In this document: positions 25,490 to 34,701 of the stretch, one piece after another
Position numbering within the stretch: position 1 is the stretch's first letter
Layout of the letters: each line of letters starts with the position of its first letter
Source: Pseudocalidococcus azoricus BACA0444
Lineage (GTDB): Bacteria; Cyanobacteriota; Cyanobacteriia; Thermosynechococcales; Thermosynechococcaceae
Length of the DNA stretch: 64,000 nucleotides
NCBI RefSeq assembly: GCF_031729055.1
Contig: NZ_JAVMIP010000014.1
Location: 27,976-91,975, forward strand
Reading direction: 5' to 3'
Position numbers and translations under genes: made by a program
Notes under the pieces: model-generated
Databases searched by the model: none
Told to the model about the DNA's origin: nothing
The model's input: the letters and a program-made list of their open reading frames with translations, nothing else

Positions 25490-26395
25490 TTAGCGGTTAT
25501 TTTTTTGGGGTTTACTGCGATGAAACTGACCCGAACGGGTCTGGGGATTTTGGAGTTCTGGAGCGTTAGGAAAGAGTTTAGCGGCTAATATTGAGTAACT
25601 GCCTTGGAGTGGGCAGCGATATTGCAGAGAACAGGTTGGGCAATATTGACCTTGACTGTAGCGTTCGAGGTTATCCCGATTAAAGAAATAGGGTTTATGA
25701 CTAAAGGTACTGGCTACCCACTGCCACGAGAGATTATTACTAGCCGGATCCCCGTCTAAAAGGTGTTGCAGAAACCAGGCCGCCCCGGCTTGCCAACGGA
25801 CTTTCCGCCAATGCACCACATAGGCCGCCAACCACATCCGGGCGTGATTATGGAGATAGCCAGTATTTTGGAGTTCGTGGCTAAAGCCATCCATACAGGC
25901 CAGGCCAGTGCGACCGGCATCAATATCTGGTGGTAGCTCCGGTTGATAGTCCCTCGGTTGCCAACCTGTCTTATAGGGTTCTAAGTCTTGCCAAATGTGA
26001 TCCCCCAATCTTTCATAGAGTCGCTGCCAATAGTCTCGCCAGGCCAGTTCCGTAATTAGTTTTTCCCCTTCAGTCCAGGTTTGAATTTGGGCTAAAACAG
26101 CGGTCTTTACCTCAGCTAGACTCAACACCCCATGACGCAAGTAGGGAGATAGGTGAGTGACGGCTCCAGCCAAATAGTTCCGGGTTTGACCATAGGGGCC
26201 AGGTTGGATTCTAGCGAGGGTCAATTCAGCCGCAGTCCGCCCGCCAACCACAGGACTCACCTGATCCCCTGCGGCGGCAATCTCTGGAAATTCCTGCTTT
26301 AGGTAGTGAATTAAATCGGCTCGATCCCTAAACATTCGCCGCAACGCAGAAGACATGACACTTAAAATCTGGAGTGAATTTAGCATTTGTATCAT
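25490..26395 (-). CDS. Photolyase/cryptochrome FAD-binding domain protein without antenna domain
   Basis: 301 residues, which is only the helical C-terminal half of a DNA photolyase. The FAD-binding features are present: RNYLAGAVTHLSPYLRHGVLSL, ELAWRDYWQRLYERLG, GYLHNHARMWLAAYVVHW and DGDPASNNLSWQWVASTFSHKPYFFN. The N-terminal Rossmann antenna domain is absent. The C-terminal tail has C-x2-C-x5-C (YCPTCSLQYRCP), a possible metal or Fe-S site. The first methionines (positions 1, 4, 14, 21) make the exact start uncertain. Such short FAD-only proteins occur in other cyanobacteria; function unknown. Divergent from the DUF2605 gene. Confidence 0.85.
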   Translation of the reverse strand: MIQMLNSLQILSVMSSALRRMFRDRADLIHYLKQEFPEIAAAGDQVSPVVGGRTAAELTLARIQPGPYGQTRNYLAGAVTHLSPYLRHGVLSLAEVKTAVLAQIQTWTEGEKLITELAWRDYWQRLYERLGDHIWQDLEPYKTGWQPRDYQPELPPDIDAGRTGLACMDGFSHELQNTGYLHNHARMWLAAYVVHWRKVRWQAGAAWFLQHLLDGDPASNNLSWQWVASTFSHKPYFFNRDNLERYSQGQYCPTCSLQYRCPLQGSYSILAAKLFPNAPELQNPQTRSGQFHRSKPQKNNR

Positions 26396-26451
26396 AATGT
26401 AAAGGAGTCTCAGAATTCAGTGTTACTATATCTACAGATTTTAATAACCCT

Positions 26452-26766
26452 ATGCTTCACTCCAACCTACCAGAACCCCAATTGTTGAAAGCTCTCTTGG
26501 AACCCTTGTTCGATGATTTTCACTATTGGTTTGGGCGGGCTGAATCCCTATTACGGCAAGAGGTGCTGTCCTTTCTGGAACCCGAAGTCCAGGCCCAGCT
26601 TTTAGCCCGCGTCATTCAGTCCCAACAAGAGGTCAATGCGGCCCAGAGCTTATTTGCGGCAACGGAGGGGACAGCCGGGGTGGATACCGAGGTTTTAATG
26701 AAGTGGCATCAACTGGTCAATGAGTGTTGGCGAGTTAGCTACCAATATCGCTTATTACGCCCGTAG
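26452..26766 (+). CDS. DUF2605-type cyanobacterial protein
   Basis: 104 residues, soluble and helical. LPEPQLLKALLEPLFDDFHYWFGRAESLL and the closing WHQLVNECWRVSYQYRLL match a small family I recall as DUF2605. No catalytic residues are apparent. In this window it is followed by a DUF2973 protein and a GTPase on the same strand; the three are likely a functional unit at the membrane, though no role is established. Confidence 0.78.
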   Translation: MLHSNLPEPQLLKALLEPLFDDFHYWFGRAESLLRQEVLSFLEPEVQAQLLARVIQSQQEVNAAQSLFAATEGTAGVDTEVLMKWHQLVNECWRVSYQYRLLRP

Positions 26767-26880
26767 AATTTCAAGGCAGTCGGTCTCTTTAGCTATGATT
26801 TAGGCAGGGGCTTCTAGACACTGAGATACCAATACCTGAGACACATTACCAAGAGATAATTACACTGGGGTTTGCTGATT

Positions 26881-27180
26881 ATGGAAGGGTCGTTCATCTT
26901 GCAGTTAATTTATATCGTTGCCTTTACCATTTTGGCTTTATTAGCAATGGGCAACCTCATTCGCAACCTCATTACTCTGGGGATTGAGTCACAGCGTACC
27001 TACCCCTATGCCCGCCCAAATCACCCCAGAGTCAGTCACCCTGAACTCCTGGATAGTCGTGGACAAGTGATTGATGAACCTTTGCTGGTGATGCGTTCCC
27101 TCACCCTAGAGGATGCTCGCAATCAACTCGATGCTCTTTATAAGGACTCTCCCAGTTCTGGAGATGAAACTGAAGTTTGA
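26881..27180 (+). CDS. DUF2973-type membrane protein
   Basis: 99 residues from ATG 26881; a TTG three codons upstream is less likely. One N-terminal membrane helix (ILQLIYIVAFTILALLAMGNLI) is followed by a soluble tail containing HPELLDSRGQVIDEPLLVMRSLTLEDARNQLDALY, which I recall as the DUF2973 signature. Its stop overlaps the start of the GTPase by 17 bp, so translational coupling is likely. Confidence 0.8.
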   Translation: MEGSFILQLIYIVAFTILALLAMGNLIRNLITLGIESQRTYPYARPNHPRVSHPELLDSRGQVIDEPLLVMRSLTLEDARNQLDALYKDSPSSGDETEV

Positions 27181-28384
27181 GCCGCGCAAATGGTTAGAGC
27201 AAGGAACCCAGGCCTGGCAGTCTTGGTTTCAGGTGGATCCAGAAAAACTCAAGGAGATTCTGGCCCAGATTCGCAGTCAGTTGCCGACCACCGAAGTTGT
27301 TTTAATGGGCAAGCCCCAGGCCGGGAAAAGTTCGATCACTCGGGCCTTAACGGGAGCAGATTTGAGTATTGTTGGCTCAGGTTTTCGGCCCCATACTCGC
27401 CATACGCAGCAATATGCCTTTCCCACGGATGATCTGCCCCTGTTGATTTTTACGGACACGGTGGGCCTGGGGGAAACCAGCCAGGATACGGATGCCATTT
27501 ACCAAGAGTTAGAAGCCCAACTGGCCCAAGGTAAAAATGCCCAAGTTTTGGTCTTAACGGTCAAAATTAGCGACTTTGCCACGGACTCACTCCACCGCAT
27601 TGCCCAACAACTCCGGCAGAAGTTTCCCCATATTCCCTGTTTATTGGTAATTACCTGCTTGCATGAGGTTTATCCCGCCAGCCAGGCCAACCATCCCCCC
27701 TATCCTCCTAATATTCCCCTGCTCCAGGAAGCCGCCCAGGCCCTCCAGGCTCAATTTGCCGACATTACGGCTAACACGGTCTTGGTGGACTTTACCCTAG
27801 CAGAAGATGGATTTGAGCCAGTGTTTTATGGCCTGGGGGAACTCGGTACCGCCCTAGAGCAACTCTTACCGGAAGCCGAAGCTGGAATTATTCACCAACT
27901 GTTAGATGAAAAAGAAATTTCGACCCAGTTGGGAACTGTGTATCGTAATGTGGGGCGGCGATCAATTTTGCCCTTTGCCATCATGGCCGCAACCTTAGCG
28001 ATTGTCCCCTTACCCTTTGCCACCATGCCTGTTTTAATTGCCATTCAGACCACGATGGTCATCTTAATTGGCCGGCTCTACGGACAAACCCTGTCTCCAG
28101 CCCAGGCCGGGGGAATTTTAACAACCATTGGGGGTGGCTTCCTAGCTCGATTGGTGGGGCAGCAACTAATTAAATTTATTCCGGTCTTAGGGAACGTCAT
28201 GTCCGCCTCTTGGTCGTTTGCCTATACCTGGGCACTGGGGGAAGGGGCCTGTGTTTATTTTGGGGATTTAATCGGGGGCAAGAAACCCAACCCCGACCGG
28301 ATTCGCCAAGTCATACAAGACTCCTTTCAAGAAAACTCTCGTAAATTTCAACAACAACTTATGGCTCAAGGAAAAATAAGTTGA
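27164..28384 (+). CDS. Membrane-associated GTPase with DUF697-like C-terminus
   Basis: 406 residues from ATG 27164 inside the preceding gene. G1 is GKPQAGKSS (about 49-57), G2/G3 region has FTDTVGLGETS, but the G4 NKxD motif is replaced by ITCLHE, so nucleotide specificity is uncertain. The C-terminal third has two hydrophobic hairpins (FAIMAATLAIVPLPFATMP and later GGFLARLVGQQLIKFIPVLG), as in DUF697 GTPases. Likely an inner-membrane or thylakoid-attached GTPase. Third gene of the DUF2605-DUF2973 group. Confidence 0.85.
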   Translation: MKLKFEPRKWLEQGTQAWQSWFQVDPEKLKEILAQIRSQLPTTEVVLMGKPQAGKSSITRALTGADLSIVGSGFRPHTRHTQQYAFPTDDLPLLIFTDTVGLGETSQDTDAIYQELEAQLAQGKNAQVLVLTVKISDFATDSLHRIAQQLRQKFPHIPCLLVITCLHEVYPASQANHPPYPPNIPLLQEAAQALQAQFADITANTVLVDFTLAEDGFEPVFYGLGELGTALEQLLPEAEAGIIHQLLDEKEISTQLGTVYRNVGRRSILPFAIMAATLAIVPLPFATMPVLIAIQTTMVILIGRLYGQTLSPAQAGGILTTIGGGFLARLVGQQLIKFIPVLGNVMSASWSFAYTWALGEGACVYFGDLIGGKKPNPDRIRQVIQDSFQENSRKFQQQLMAQGKIS

Positions 28385-28435
28385 GTGCAACCGCTAATTT
28401 ATAAAACATTTATAAAACAGTCTATGTTAGCCATA

Positions 28436-28763
28436 CTACTGATTTGGAATCATAGTCATTTCGCTTAAGAATAAAACACAGAAATACTTGAAACCATCAC
28501 CAGTGTTACTCTTGAGTGTCTCAGTTTTGGCAGAAATGACTATAATTTGATTTCTATTGTGACGGTAAATCTGAAAACCACTATCCAAAGTCAATAAAGT
28601 GCTATCAAAATACAGCTCAGTGATCCCCACTAGGCAAACATCAGCAAGAGACATGGGGAGAAGGGATATTTTTCTTGAGAAGTTGGATAAAATCTGCCAG
28701 GCAGACTGGGGATTCTGGAGGGAGAGTTTGAATATCTTTTTAGATTTGAGCGAGGGTTGTCAT
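28436..28763 (-). pseudogene. Remnant of a toxin-antitoxin pair (DUF2281-like antitoxin and PIN toxin)
   Basis: On the minus strand an ATG at 28763 reads MTTLAQI, a TAA stop, then KDIQTLPPESPVCLADFIQLLKK. This is the usual start of a small cyanobacterial antitoxin with one Gln codon turned to stop. The frame then fails. In another frame from 28654 comes MSLADVCLVGITELYFDSTLLTLDSGFQIY, the C-terminal part of a PIN-domain (VapC-like) toxin. The antitoxin C-terminus and the toxin N-terminus are missing, so an internal deletion joined the two. Neither product should work. Confidence 0.68.
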
Positions 28764-28826
28764 GATAAATAGTTGATGACTGCAAATCTTAGTTTAGCCC
28801 AGGCCTTGGGAACTAAGAGTTGAGTG

Positions 28827-29309
28827 TCATCCTAGTGTTTTGTAATAAACCCGATCACAGCGTTGAGTTTCGATTCCACTGGTGGGCTGATAGCCATTTT
28901 TCTCATAGAGTTTCACGGCCTGGTTCATAATGGTCGCTGTTTCAATCCAAATTAAGTCAAATCCCCGTTGGTGAATCTGCTGTTCCAATTGGCTGAGGAG
29001 AAACTGTCCTAAGCCTTGGCCGCGAGCCTGGGGATGGAGATACATTTTGCGAATTTCTACGGCATTCTCCCCCCGTGCAATTGGATAATAGGCGGCCGTT
29101 CCGACAATTTGCCCGGCTTGTTCTATGACCCAAAACTCACCCCCCTGATCTTGATAAAACGCTTCAACTGCCACCACATCTGCATCGGCCCCTTGGGGTT
29201 CCCAGGCCAGGCCAAACTCTCCCAGCACCGTGGCAATGAGGGCTGCAACTGCTTCCCGATCTTGGGGTTGCCAGGGGCGAATGTCAAAGTCACGATAAAC
29301 CAGCATCAA
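28827..29309 (-). CDS. GNAT family N-acetyltransferase
   Basis: 160 residues, the size of a minimal GNAT domain. MYLHPQARGQGLGQFLLSQLE is the acetyl-CoA pyrophosphate-binding motif A (Q/R-x-x-G-x-G). GTAAYYPI precedes it, and AVKLYEKNGYQPTSG is motif B. The substrate is not predictable. It stands alone between the toxin-antitoxin relic and an intergenic region. Confidence 0.88.
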   Translation of the reverse strand: MMLVYRDFDIRPWQPQDREAVAALIATVLGEFGLAWEPQGADADVVAVEAFYQDQGGEFWVIEQAGQIVGTAAYYPIARGENAVEIRKMYLHPQARGQGLGQFLLSQLEQQIHQRGFDLIWIETATIMNQAVKLYEKNGYQPTSGIETQRCDRVYYKTLG

Positions 29310-29592
29310 GCACGCCTACAGAGGGATGAACCCCAAAATTATCCCAATCTTAGACTGGCCTGGGCCTATTTGCTCTTAACCTTTCCTTAATCCAAATCAC
29401 CCTCAACAAACGAAGACGGGTCAAGCATACAATAAATTTTGAAATGGGTAAATCTATTGCTAAAATAGCTAAGGCGAAATTATTCAGCCGCCTAAGCTTT
29501 TTACTGCCTTTAGCTGAAATGTGGGCCATCAATCAGGGTGGTCAATTTTTAGCCTGAAAATATTAAGTTTTCCGATGGAGTTTGCTACTTCT

Positions 29593-30051
29593 ATGTCATA
29601 TCACAAACTTTGGTTTCGTCAAACAGCCAAAAATCTTAAGCTCTTACATCCTTATCCAGAATTCTCAAAAATACAAGGCCTGGTTAAAAGTGCCATGCCA
29701 CAACTGATCACAGACTTAAAAGCAGAAGGGGAAGACCTCAATGATCCCCAAGTCTGGTGGCAAGCATTGTATATGGACGCGCTCTTACTGGTAGAAAATT
29801 CCGCTGGGGAGAGCTTCAAAATTGCTGTGGGCCTGCAAGACAAGTGGAAGCCTGCCCTCAATGCCCATCGAACAATTTCATCCCCCACCTTTCAAAAATG
29901 TCGCGAAAGACTAGATATTGATCAGCATTGGTTATTTTATGTCACAAGTAAATATCCCTACGGTGAAGAGGTTTGGATTGACCTAATTTATGCCCAGGTG
30001 GATCGGGATCCGCCCCCAAGTACCTGTGTCTTATTGGATGTTGATGCTTAA
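29593..30051 (+). CDS. Conserved hypothetical protein
   Basis: 152 residues from the ATG at 29593; the frame reaches 29521, but the extra 24 residues are not protein-like. Soluble alpha/beta composition: YHKLWFRQTAKNLKLLHPYPEF, then WWQALYMDALLLVEN, GESFKIAVGLQDKW, and HWLFYVTSKYPYGEEVWIDLIYAQV. No signal peptide, membrane helix or catalytic motif recognised. Its stop overlaps the convergent small membrane gene by 4 bp. Confidence 0.65.
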   Translation: MSYHKLWFRQTAKNLKLLHPYPEFSKIQGLVKSAMPQLITDLKAEGEDLNDPQVWWQALYMDALLLVENSAGESFKIAVGLQDKWKPALNAHRTISSPTFQKCRERLDIDQHWLFYVTSKYPYGEEVWIDLIYAQVDRDPPPSTCVLLDVDA

Positions 30052-30242
30052 GGGTTATCAGGGTTTAAGAGTTGACGCAGGCCAAAAACTAAGAGGATCA
30101 ACATCGTTGGGAGGAGAAGCAAACTGATAATCATGGTCGGTGTTTCTGGGAGTGGGTATTGACGGCCCAAGGTTTTAATCGCCACTGCCAAAGAGAGCGA
30201 GACGATCATCAGTTTGCCCATCCAGGCCAAGTCAGATAGCAT
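30048..30242 (-). CDS. Small two-helix membrane protein
   Basis: 64 residues with two hydrophobic stretches, MGKLMIVSLSLAVAIKTLG and MIISLLLLPTMLILLVFGL, separated by a Pro-rich turn (YPLPETPT). The gene starts 17 bp after the stop of the GGDEF protein on the same strand and may be cotranscribed with it. Codon use resembles real genes. Function unknown; conserved small membrane proteins of this form occur in cyanobacteria. Confidence 0.6.
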   Translation of the reverse strand: MLSDLAWMGKLMIVSLSLAVAIKTLGRQYPLPETPTMIISLLLLPTMLILLVFGLRQLLNPDNP

Positions 30243-30259
30243 AGATTTCCTCGCGCTGC

Positions 30260-32899
30260 CTATGGAACATGAATAATCCGGTAAGTATTGCGCCCTTCTG
30301 CTTTGGCCTGATAGAGGGCCTGATCCGCGGCTTCGAGGAGATGGACTGGAGAGCCTTCTGGGGTTGGACGGCCAGTGCTGATGCCAAAACTCACCGTCAC
30401 CACGGGGCTAACTCGGGAGGCCCCATGGGGAATTTCCAGGGCTTTCAAGCTGGCTTGGATGTTCTCAACCACGCGACTGGCCCCGGCTCCATCAGTGTGG
30501 GGCAAAATGATCGCAAATTCTTCACCCCCATAGCGAGCCACTAAATCTACAGCCCGTCTAGCTTTAGTCCCGAGGGCCTGGGCTACCAAGTATAAACACT
30601 CATCTCCAGCTTGATGTCCATAGAAATCGTTATAGGCCTTAAAGTCGTCCACATCACAAAACACCAAACTCAAAGGGGCTTGTTCTCGCAACAAACGATT
30701 CCATTCCCGAGCTAAACATTCATCAAAGTGACGGCGATTGGCAATTTGGGTTAAGTCATCCGTAATCGCGAGGCGACTCAATTCTTGGTTGGCAGCTTGC
30801 AGGGATTGGTAAAGCTCAGCTTGACGAATGGCCACTGCTAATTGATCGGCAATCACTTCTAATAAACTAACCTCGCTGGGATGCCAGGCCTGGTCGGGGT
30901 GACGTTGTTGCAAGGTTAAGCTGCCCCAAGTGTGGGCTTCAACCTGGAGTGGGACCATTAACCAATTCCCCGGAAAGGAGGTGGCTAACTCCCGATTAAA
31001 CTCCCCTAGGTTAGGTTTTGTTTCAGCCTGGTGAATTTGTACCGTTTGCCCCTGTTTGAGGGAGGTAGCAATCGGGTTTTGGGCATCAGGAATAATGAGT
31101 CCTTGACTTGGGGGGAGGGAAGACTCTCTCAGGTACTCAATAATATGATCCCATTGCCCCAATTCTGGCTGATACTGAACAATCGCCACCCGATCAACAT
31201 TTAATAAGTGCCCAATTTCATCCACCGTGGTTTGAAATATTTCTGCCAGATTGAGGGAGTTGCGAATGGCTTTAATCAATCGGTTCAGGGTTTGTTCTCG
31301 CTGGGATTGATACCGGAGCGCATCTTCCACTTGCTTCCGTTGGGTAATATCACTGAGGGTAATAACGACTTGTTCTAGCTGCTGGCTGGCGTTGAAATGG
31401 GGTTCGGCCGTGACTTGTAACCAGATTAGATCTTGGCTTGGCCGGTTGACTCCCAAGACCACATCCCGAATGGGGATTAACTGTGCTGTGGCCCTTGCCG
31501 AGGGAAATTGGGCCGCCGTTAAACGCTCTCCAGTTTCATTGACAACATACCAATCTAAATCTTGGGCTGATTTTCCCAGGAGTTGATCAAGGGATAACCC
31601 CAAAATATTGGCCGCCCGTTCATTGGCCAGAATAATCTCCCCTTGTGGATTGTGAACAATAATCCCCACCGCCACATCTTCAACGAGCTGGCGAAAGCGG
31701 GATTCACTCTGGGCTAATTCCAACTCGGCCTGTTTCTGAACCGTAATATCGATGGAAATGCCATCAATGTACTGAGCTTCCCCAGCCGCGTTATGGATCG
31801 CTTGTCCCGACTCATAAAACCAGCGCACCTGACCATCGGCCCGAATCACTCGGTATTCAACCCCATAGTGATTTTGTCGCTGGAAGATTTCCTGAATGGT
31901 GTCATAGACATACTGCTGATCATCGGGATGAATGATGCTGGCAAAGGTGCGGCGACAGTTGTTGATAAAATCCACAGCCGGATAACCGACAGTTTGCTCA
32001 ATGTTGTCACTCAGGTATTGAATTGTCCAGTCTGGATCGTTAGCACAGCGAAACACATGGCCGGGCAAATTGGCAACTAAATTTTTAAAGCGCAATTCAT
32101 TGCTGGCAATAGCAGCCTCAGCGTCTTTACGGCTACTAATATCGGCCACTGCACCTAAAAGCCGGAACTCCCCAGATTCGGAATGGAAATATTGACTACA
32201 ATCGCGCACCCAAGCATAGTGTTCATCCTGACAGCGAACCCGATATTCACAACAGTAAGGCACACCAGAGTTTTGACTGCTTTCCCACCCAGCTTGTACT
32301 GCTGTCACATCGTCCGGATGAATTAAATCTAACCAGGCCTGGCCCGATTGAGGCATGGTATCTAGGGTATAGCCAAAAAGGCTGACAGTATTACCCACCC
32401 AGAGCGTTGTGTCGTCTTGAATATGCCATTCCCAAAAAACTTGTTGACTAATCTCGGCGATGGTTTGAAGGCGGTCATACCAGCGGCGCAGTTCCGTCAG
32501 TTGGGCTTGATGCCAAATCAGTTCCTCTTGCTGAGTCGTCAAGTCCCAAAATATCAACCATATAGACCTATTGGCCTTGGGAACGAATCCCACCTGCCAC
32601 CAACGCTGATGAGGGGCATCAAAAATTTGGGCATATCCAGTTTGGTTTGTAATGATAGCCGCTTTGTAGGCCGGCTGGAGATGGGCTTGCCAGGTCTGGG
32701 GGAGCAAGTGCCATAGATTTTGGTTCAGTAGAGATGTTTCTGAATAATCCCAAACCTGATTCATGGCAGCACTAAACGCAACGATTTCCCCTTGGCTATC
32801 CACCACCACCAGGGGGATTGGAAACTCCTCAAACATCATGGTATTGATCAACGTTGACGGGGGAAGAAATTGCGTCATGCAGTGAAGAAAGCTAGGCAA
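30260..32899 (-). CDS. Multi-PAS/GAF diguanylate cyclase
   Basis: 879 residues. Domain order: a degenerate PAS (about 15-120), PAS-PAC repeats at about 140-260, 265-390 and 400-515, a GAF domain at about 540-690 (LNRLIKAIRNSLNLAEIFQTTVDEI onward), and a C-terminal GGDEF domain (about 710-870). The catalytic loop reads RYGGEEFAIILP, so GTP-to-c-di-GMP activity is expected. LSLVFCDVDDFKAYNDFYGHQAGDE is the nucleotide site. The GAF domain lacks an obvious bilin-binding Cys. No membrane segments, so a cytosolic sensor. Likely ligand or redox signals are unknown. Confidence 0.93.
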   Translation of the reverse strand: MPSFLHCMTQFLPPSTLINTMMFEEFPIPLVVVDSQGEIVAFSAAMNQVWDYSETSLLNQNLWHLLPQTWQAHLQPAYKAAIITNQTGYAQIFDAPHQRWWQVGFVPKANRSIWLIFWDLTTQQEELIWHQAQLTELRRWYDRLQTIAEISQQVFWEWHIQDDTTLWVGNTVSLFGYTLDTMPQSGQAWLDLIHPDDVTAVQAGWESSQNSGVPYCCEYRVRCQDEHYAWVRDCSQYFHSESGEFRLLGAVADISSRKDAEAAIASNELRFKNLVANLPGHVFRCANDPDWTIQYLSDNIEQTVGYPAVDFINNCRRTFASIIHPDDQQYVYDTIQEIFQRQNHYGVEYRVIRADGQVRWFYESGQAIHNAAGEAQYIDGISIDITVQKQAELELAQSESRFRQLVEDVAVGIIVHNPQGEIILANERAANILGLSLDQLLGKSAQDLDWYVVNETGERLTAAQFPSARATAQLIPIRDVVLGVNRPSQDLIWLQVTAEPHFNASQQLEQVVITLSDITQRKQVEDALRYQSQREQTLNRLIKAIRNSLNLAEIFQTTVDEIGHLLNVDRVAIVQYQPELGQWDHIIEYLRESSLPPSQGLIIPDAQNPIATSLKQGQTVQIHQAETKPNLGEFNRELATSFPGNWLMVPLQVEAHTWGSLTLQQRHPDQAWHPSEVSLLEVIADQLAVAIRQAELYQSLQAANQELSRLAITDDLTQIANRRHFDECLAREWNRLLREQAPLSLVFCDVDDFKAYNDFYGHQAGDECLYLVAQALGTKARRAVDLVARYGGEEFAIILPHTDGAGASRVVENIQASLKALEIPHGASRVSPVVTVSFGISTGRPTPEGSPVHLLEAADQALYQAKAEGRNTYRIIHVP

Positions 32900-33088
32900 A
32901 ATCTGAGCAAGGGGGGATATTTGCGAAGAGTTTCAGATAACTCTAAATTTATCCTATCCTGATTATTGCCTTGACCTTAAGATAACGCCCCAAGCTCCAA
33001 AAAAATGATTAAATCATCCCGATATTCATACATAAATTCAAACAACTTTGATAGGGGCAATATTGCTTGGCAATGATTTGTTAAAGAT

Positions 33089-34414
33089 CTAAGGCATTGA
33101 CAGGAGGTCTAATTGAACGGAGGTGGCTATGGGTGTGATCTCGGAAGCGGGGCCGGGGGGGTGAGACGGAGTTGTACCTTCTTTTTGCCAATCTTGATCG
33201 TCTAGCAAGGATGTCGCCGCCATTAATAGCTCAGATTTTAAGGGTTCAAGGTCGGGGCGTTGTTCTAAATACAGTTCCAACGCGGCTAAGGGGGCAATGG
33301 TCTGTCCCAGGCCCAGTTCTGGCAGGCGGGCCCGCGGTAGTTGGGTGACTAGTTCGGGATGGATGCTAAAACTGTGGGCGGGTGTCAGGGCCTCATGCAA
33401 ACTCGGTAGATCAATCAGGGCCGTTTGATCGGGACGCAGGCGATACCGCAGGCGGACAATGGCCTGGTCAATGCTGGCCTGAGTAATCGTCTCTAAAAGC
33501 CGGGCCTGGGGAGGCTCATGAATCAGGGATACGTCCACATCCAAGGTTAAAAAGGGGCGGGTGGGAATTGGACAAAACTGCCACTGGGTCTGGCCTTTAC
33601 GGATTTCTACAAGAATAAACCCCTTTTCTTCCCCCTCTTCGCCAAAATCAACCCGCTCAATACTACCTGGGTAAATTACGGGGGGCTGCTCACATAACAC
33701 CTGATGCCGATGGACATGGCCCAAAGCCACATAGTCAAATTCTGGCTGGGCCAGCAGGGAAAGGGGAATTGTAAAGCCTTTCCCGACACTTAAAAAGCGT
33801 TCTGCCCCAAACCGGGCCGTATCCACCATGGCATGGGCCAGTAATACCGTTGGCCGTTCGGGATCCAGTTGTCGAATTTCCCCTGCTAATGCCACCATTA
33901 ACCGCTGAATCAAAAGTTGCCCAACTTCGCCCAAGCCCAGTCCCTCAGTTTCCGGTTTTGTTAGGAGAGCGGAACGAGTTAACCAAGGCAACGTTACCAC
34001 TTGCACATTACCCTGTTTCGTTCTAATACGGTGGGTAGAAAGCTGATCGCCGACAATAAAGCCAGGGACTCCCAAGGTGCGATAAATCACTAAGCTGGCT
34101 CCCCCCTGGCCTTGGGCGTGTTGATCATGATTACCGACTAATAAAACCGTGGGAATCTGGGCATCAGCTAATCGGCGGAATTGTTGGGCAAAGGCCTCCT
34201 GCACCAGGGGGGGTGGGGTGGCATCGGGAAAAGCATCTCCCCCAAACAACACTAAGTCAACGGCTTCCGCCAGGGCCTGGTCAATGCAATAGGTTAAAGC
34301 AGCCACAAAGTCTTCTAGGCGAGTATTCAATCCTGTGAGGGGATTCAAACGACCATGGCCCAGACCGCTGCCGAGGTGAATATCTGATAAATGAAGAAGC
34401 TTAACCATTGCCAC
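33089..34414 (-). CDS. sbcD: Exonuclease SbcCD subunit D (Mre11-like)
   Basis: 441 residues. All metallophosphoesterase motifs are present: LSDIHLG, LVLFGGDAFPD, LLVGNHDQH, LLAHAMVD and ALGHVHRH. These bind two Mn ions for 3'-5' exonuclease and endonuclease activity on DNA ends and hairpins. A C-terminal capping domain follows. The large ATPase partner SbcC is not in this window. ATG at 34414 or two codons later would serve as start. Confidence 0.92.
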   Translation of the reverse strand: MAMVKLLHLSDIHLGSGLGHGRLNPLTGLNTRLEDFVAALTYCIDQALAEAVDLVLFGGDAFPDATPPPLVQEAFAQQFRRLADAQIPTVLLVGNHDQHAQGQGGASLVIYRTLGVPGFIVGDQLSTHRIRTKQGNVQVVTLPWLTRSALLTKPETEGLGLGEVGQLLIQRLMVALAGEIRQLDPERPTVLLAHAMVDTARFGAERFLSVGKGFTIPLSLLAQPEFDYVALGHVHRHQVLCEQPPVIYPGSIERVDFGEEGEEKGFILVEIRKGQTQWQFCPIPTRPFLTLDVDVSLIHEPPQARLLETITQASIDQAIVRLRYRLRPDQTALIDLPSLHEALTPAHSFSIHPELVTQLPRARLPELGLGQTIAPLAALELYLEQRPDLEPLKSELLMAATSLLDDQDWQKEGTTPSHPPGPASEITPIATSVQLDLLSMP

Positions 34415-34701
34415 TGTTACCCTGCACCTCTAAGGGGTTCTGCTCATCCGGGCCTGGTTTCTATCTTAACTGTGGACGATGGGGGGGACGCGACCTGTTC
34501 TCAAGTCCCAATATCTTGGCAATCCTGGCTATACGATGCGTGTTAACTGCCTCTAATCAGCATCCTAGATGGGTTCTGCGATTGTTCTTTGTATATATTT
34601 TATTTCGACTTGTGTCTCGCTCCCGCTGTGAGGCTATAGTGGGGTTGTCCATTTTGGGGCACAGTTGGCGGAAAGTGGTTGATTAATGTTCCGACTGAAT
34701 C

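Noticed and set aside
34408..34686. 92-aa frame between sbcD and the FHA gene
   Set aside because: Unusual composition, overlaps the sbcD start, no ribosome site.
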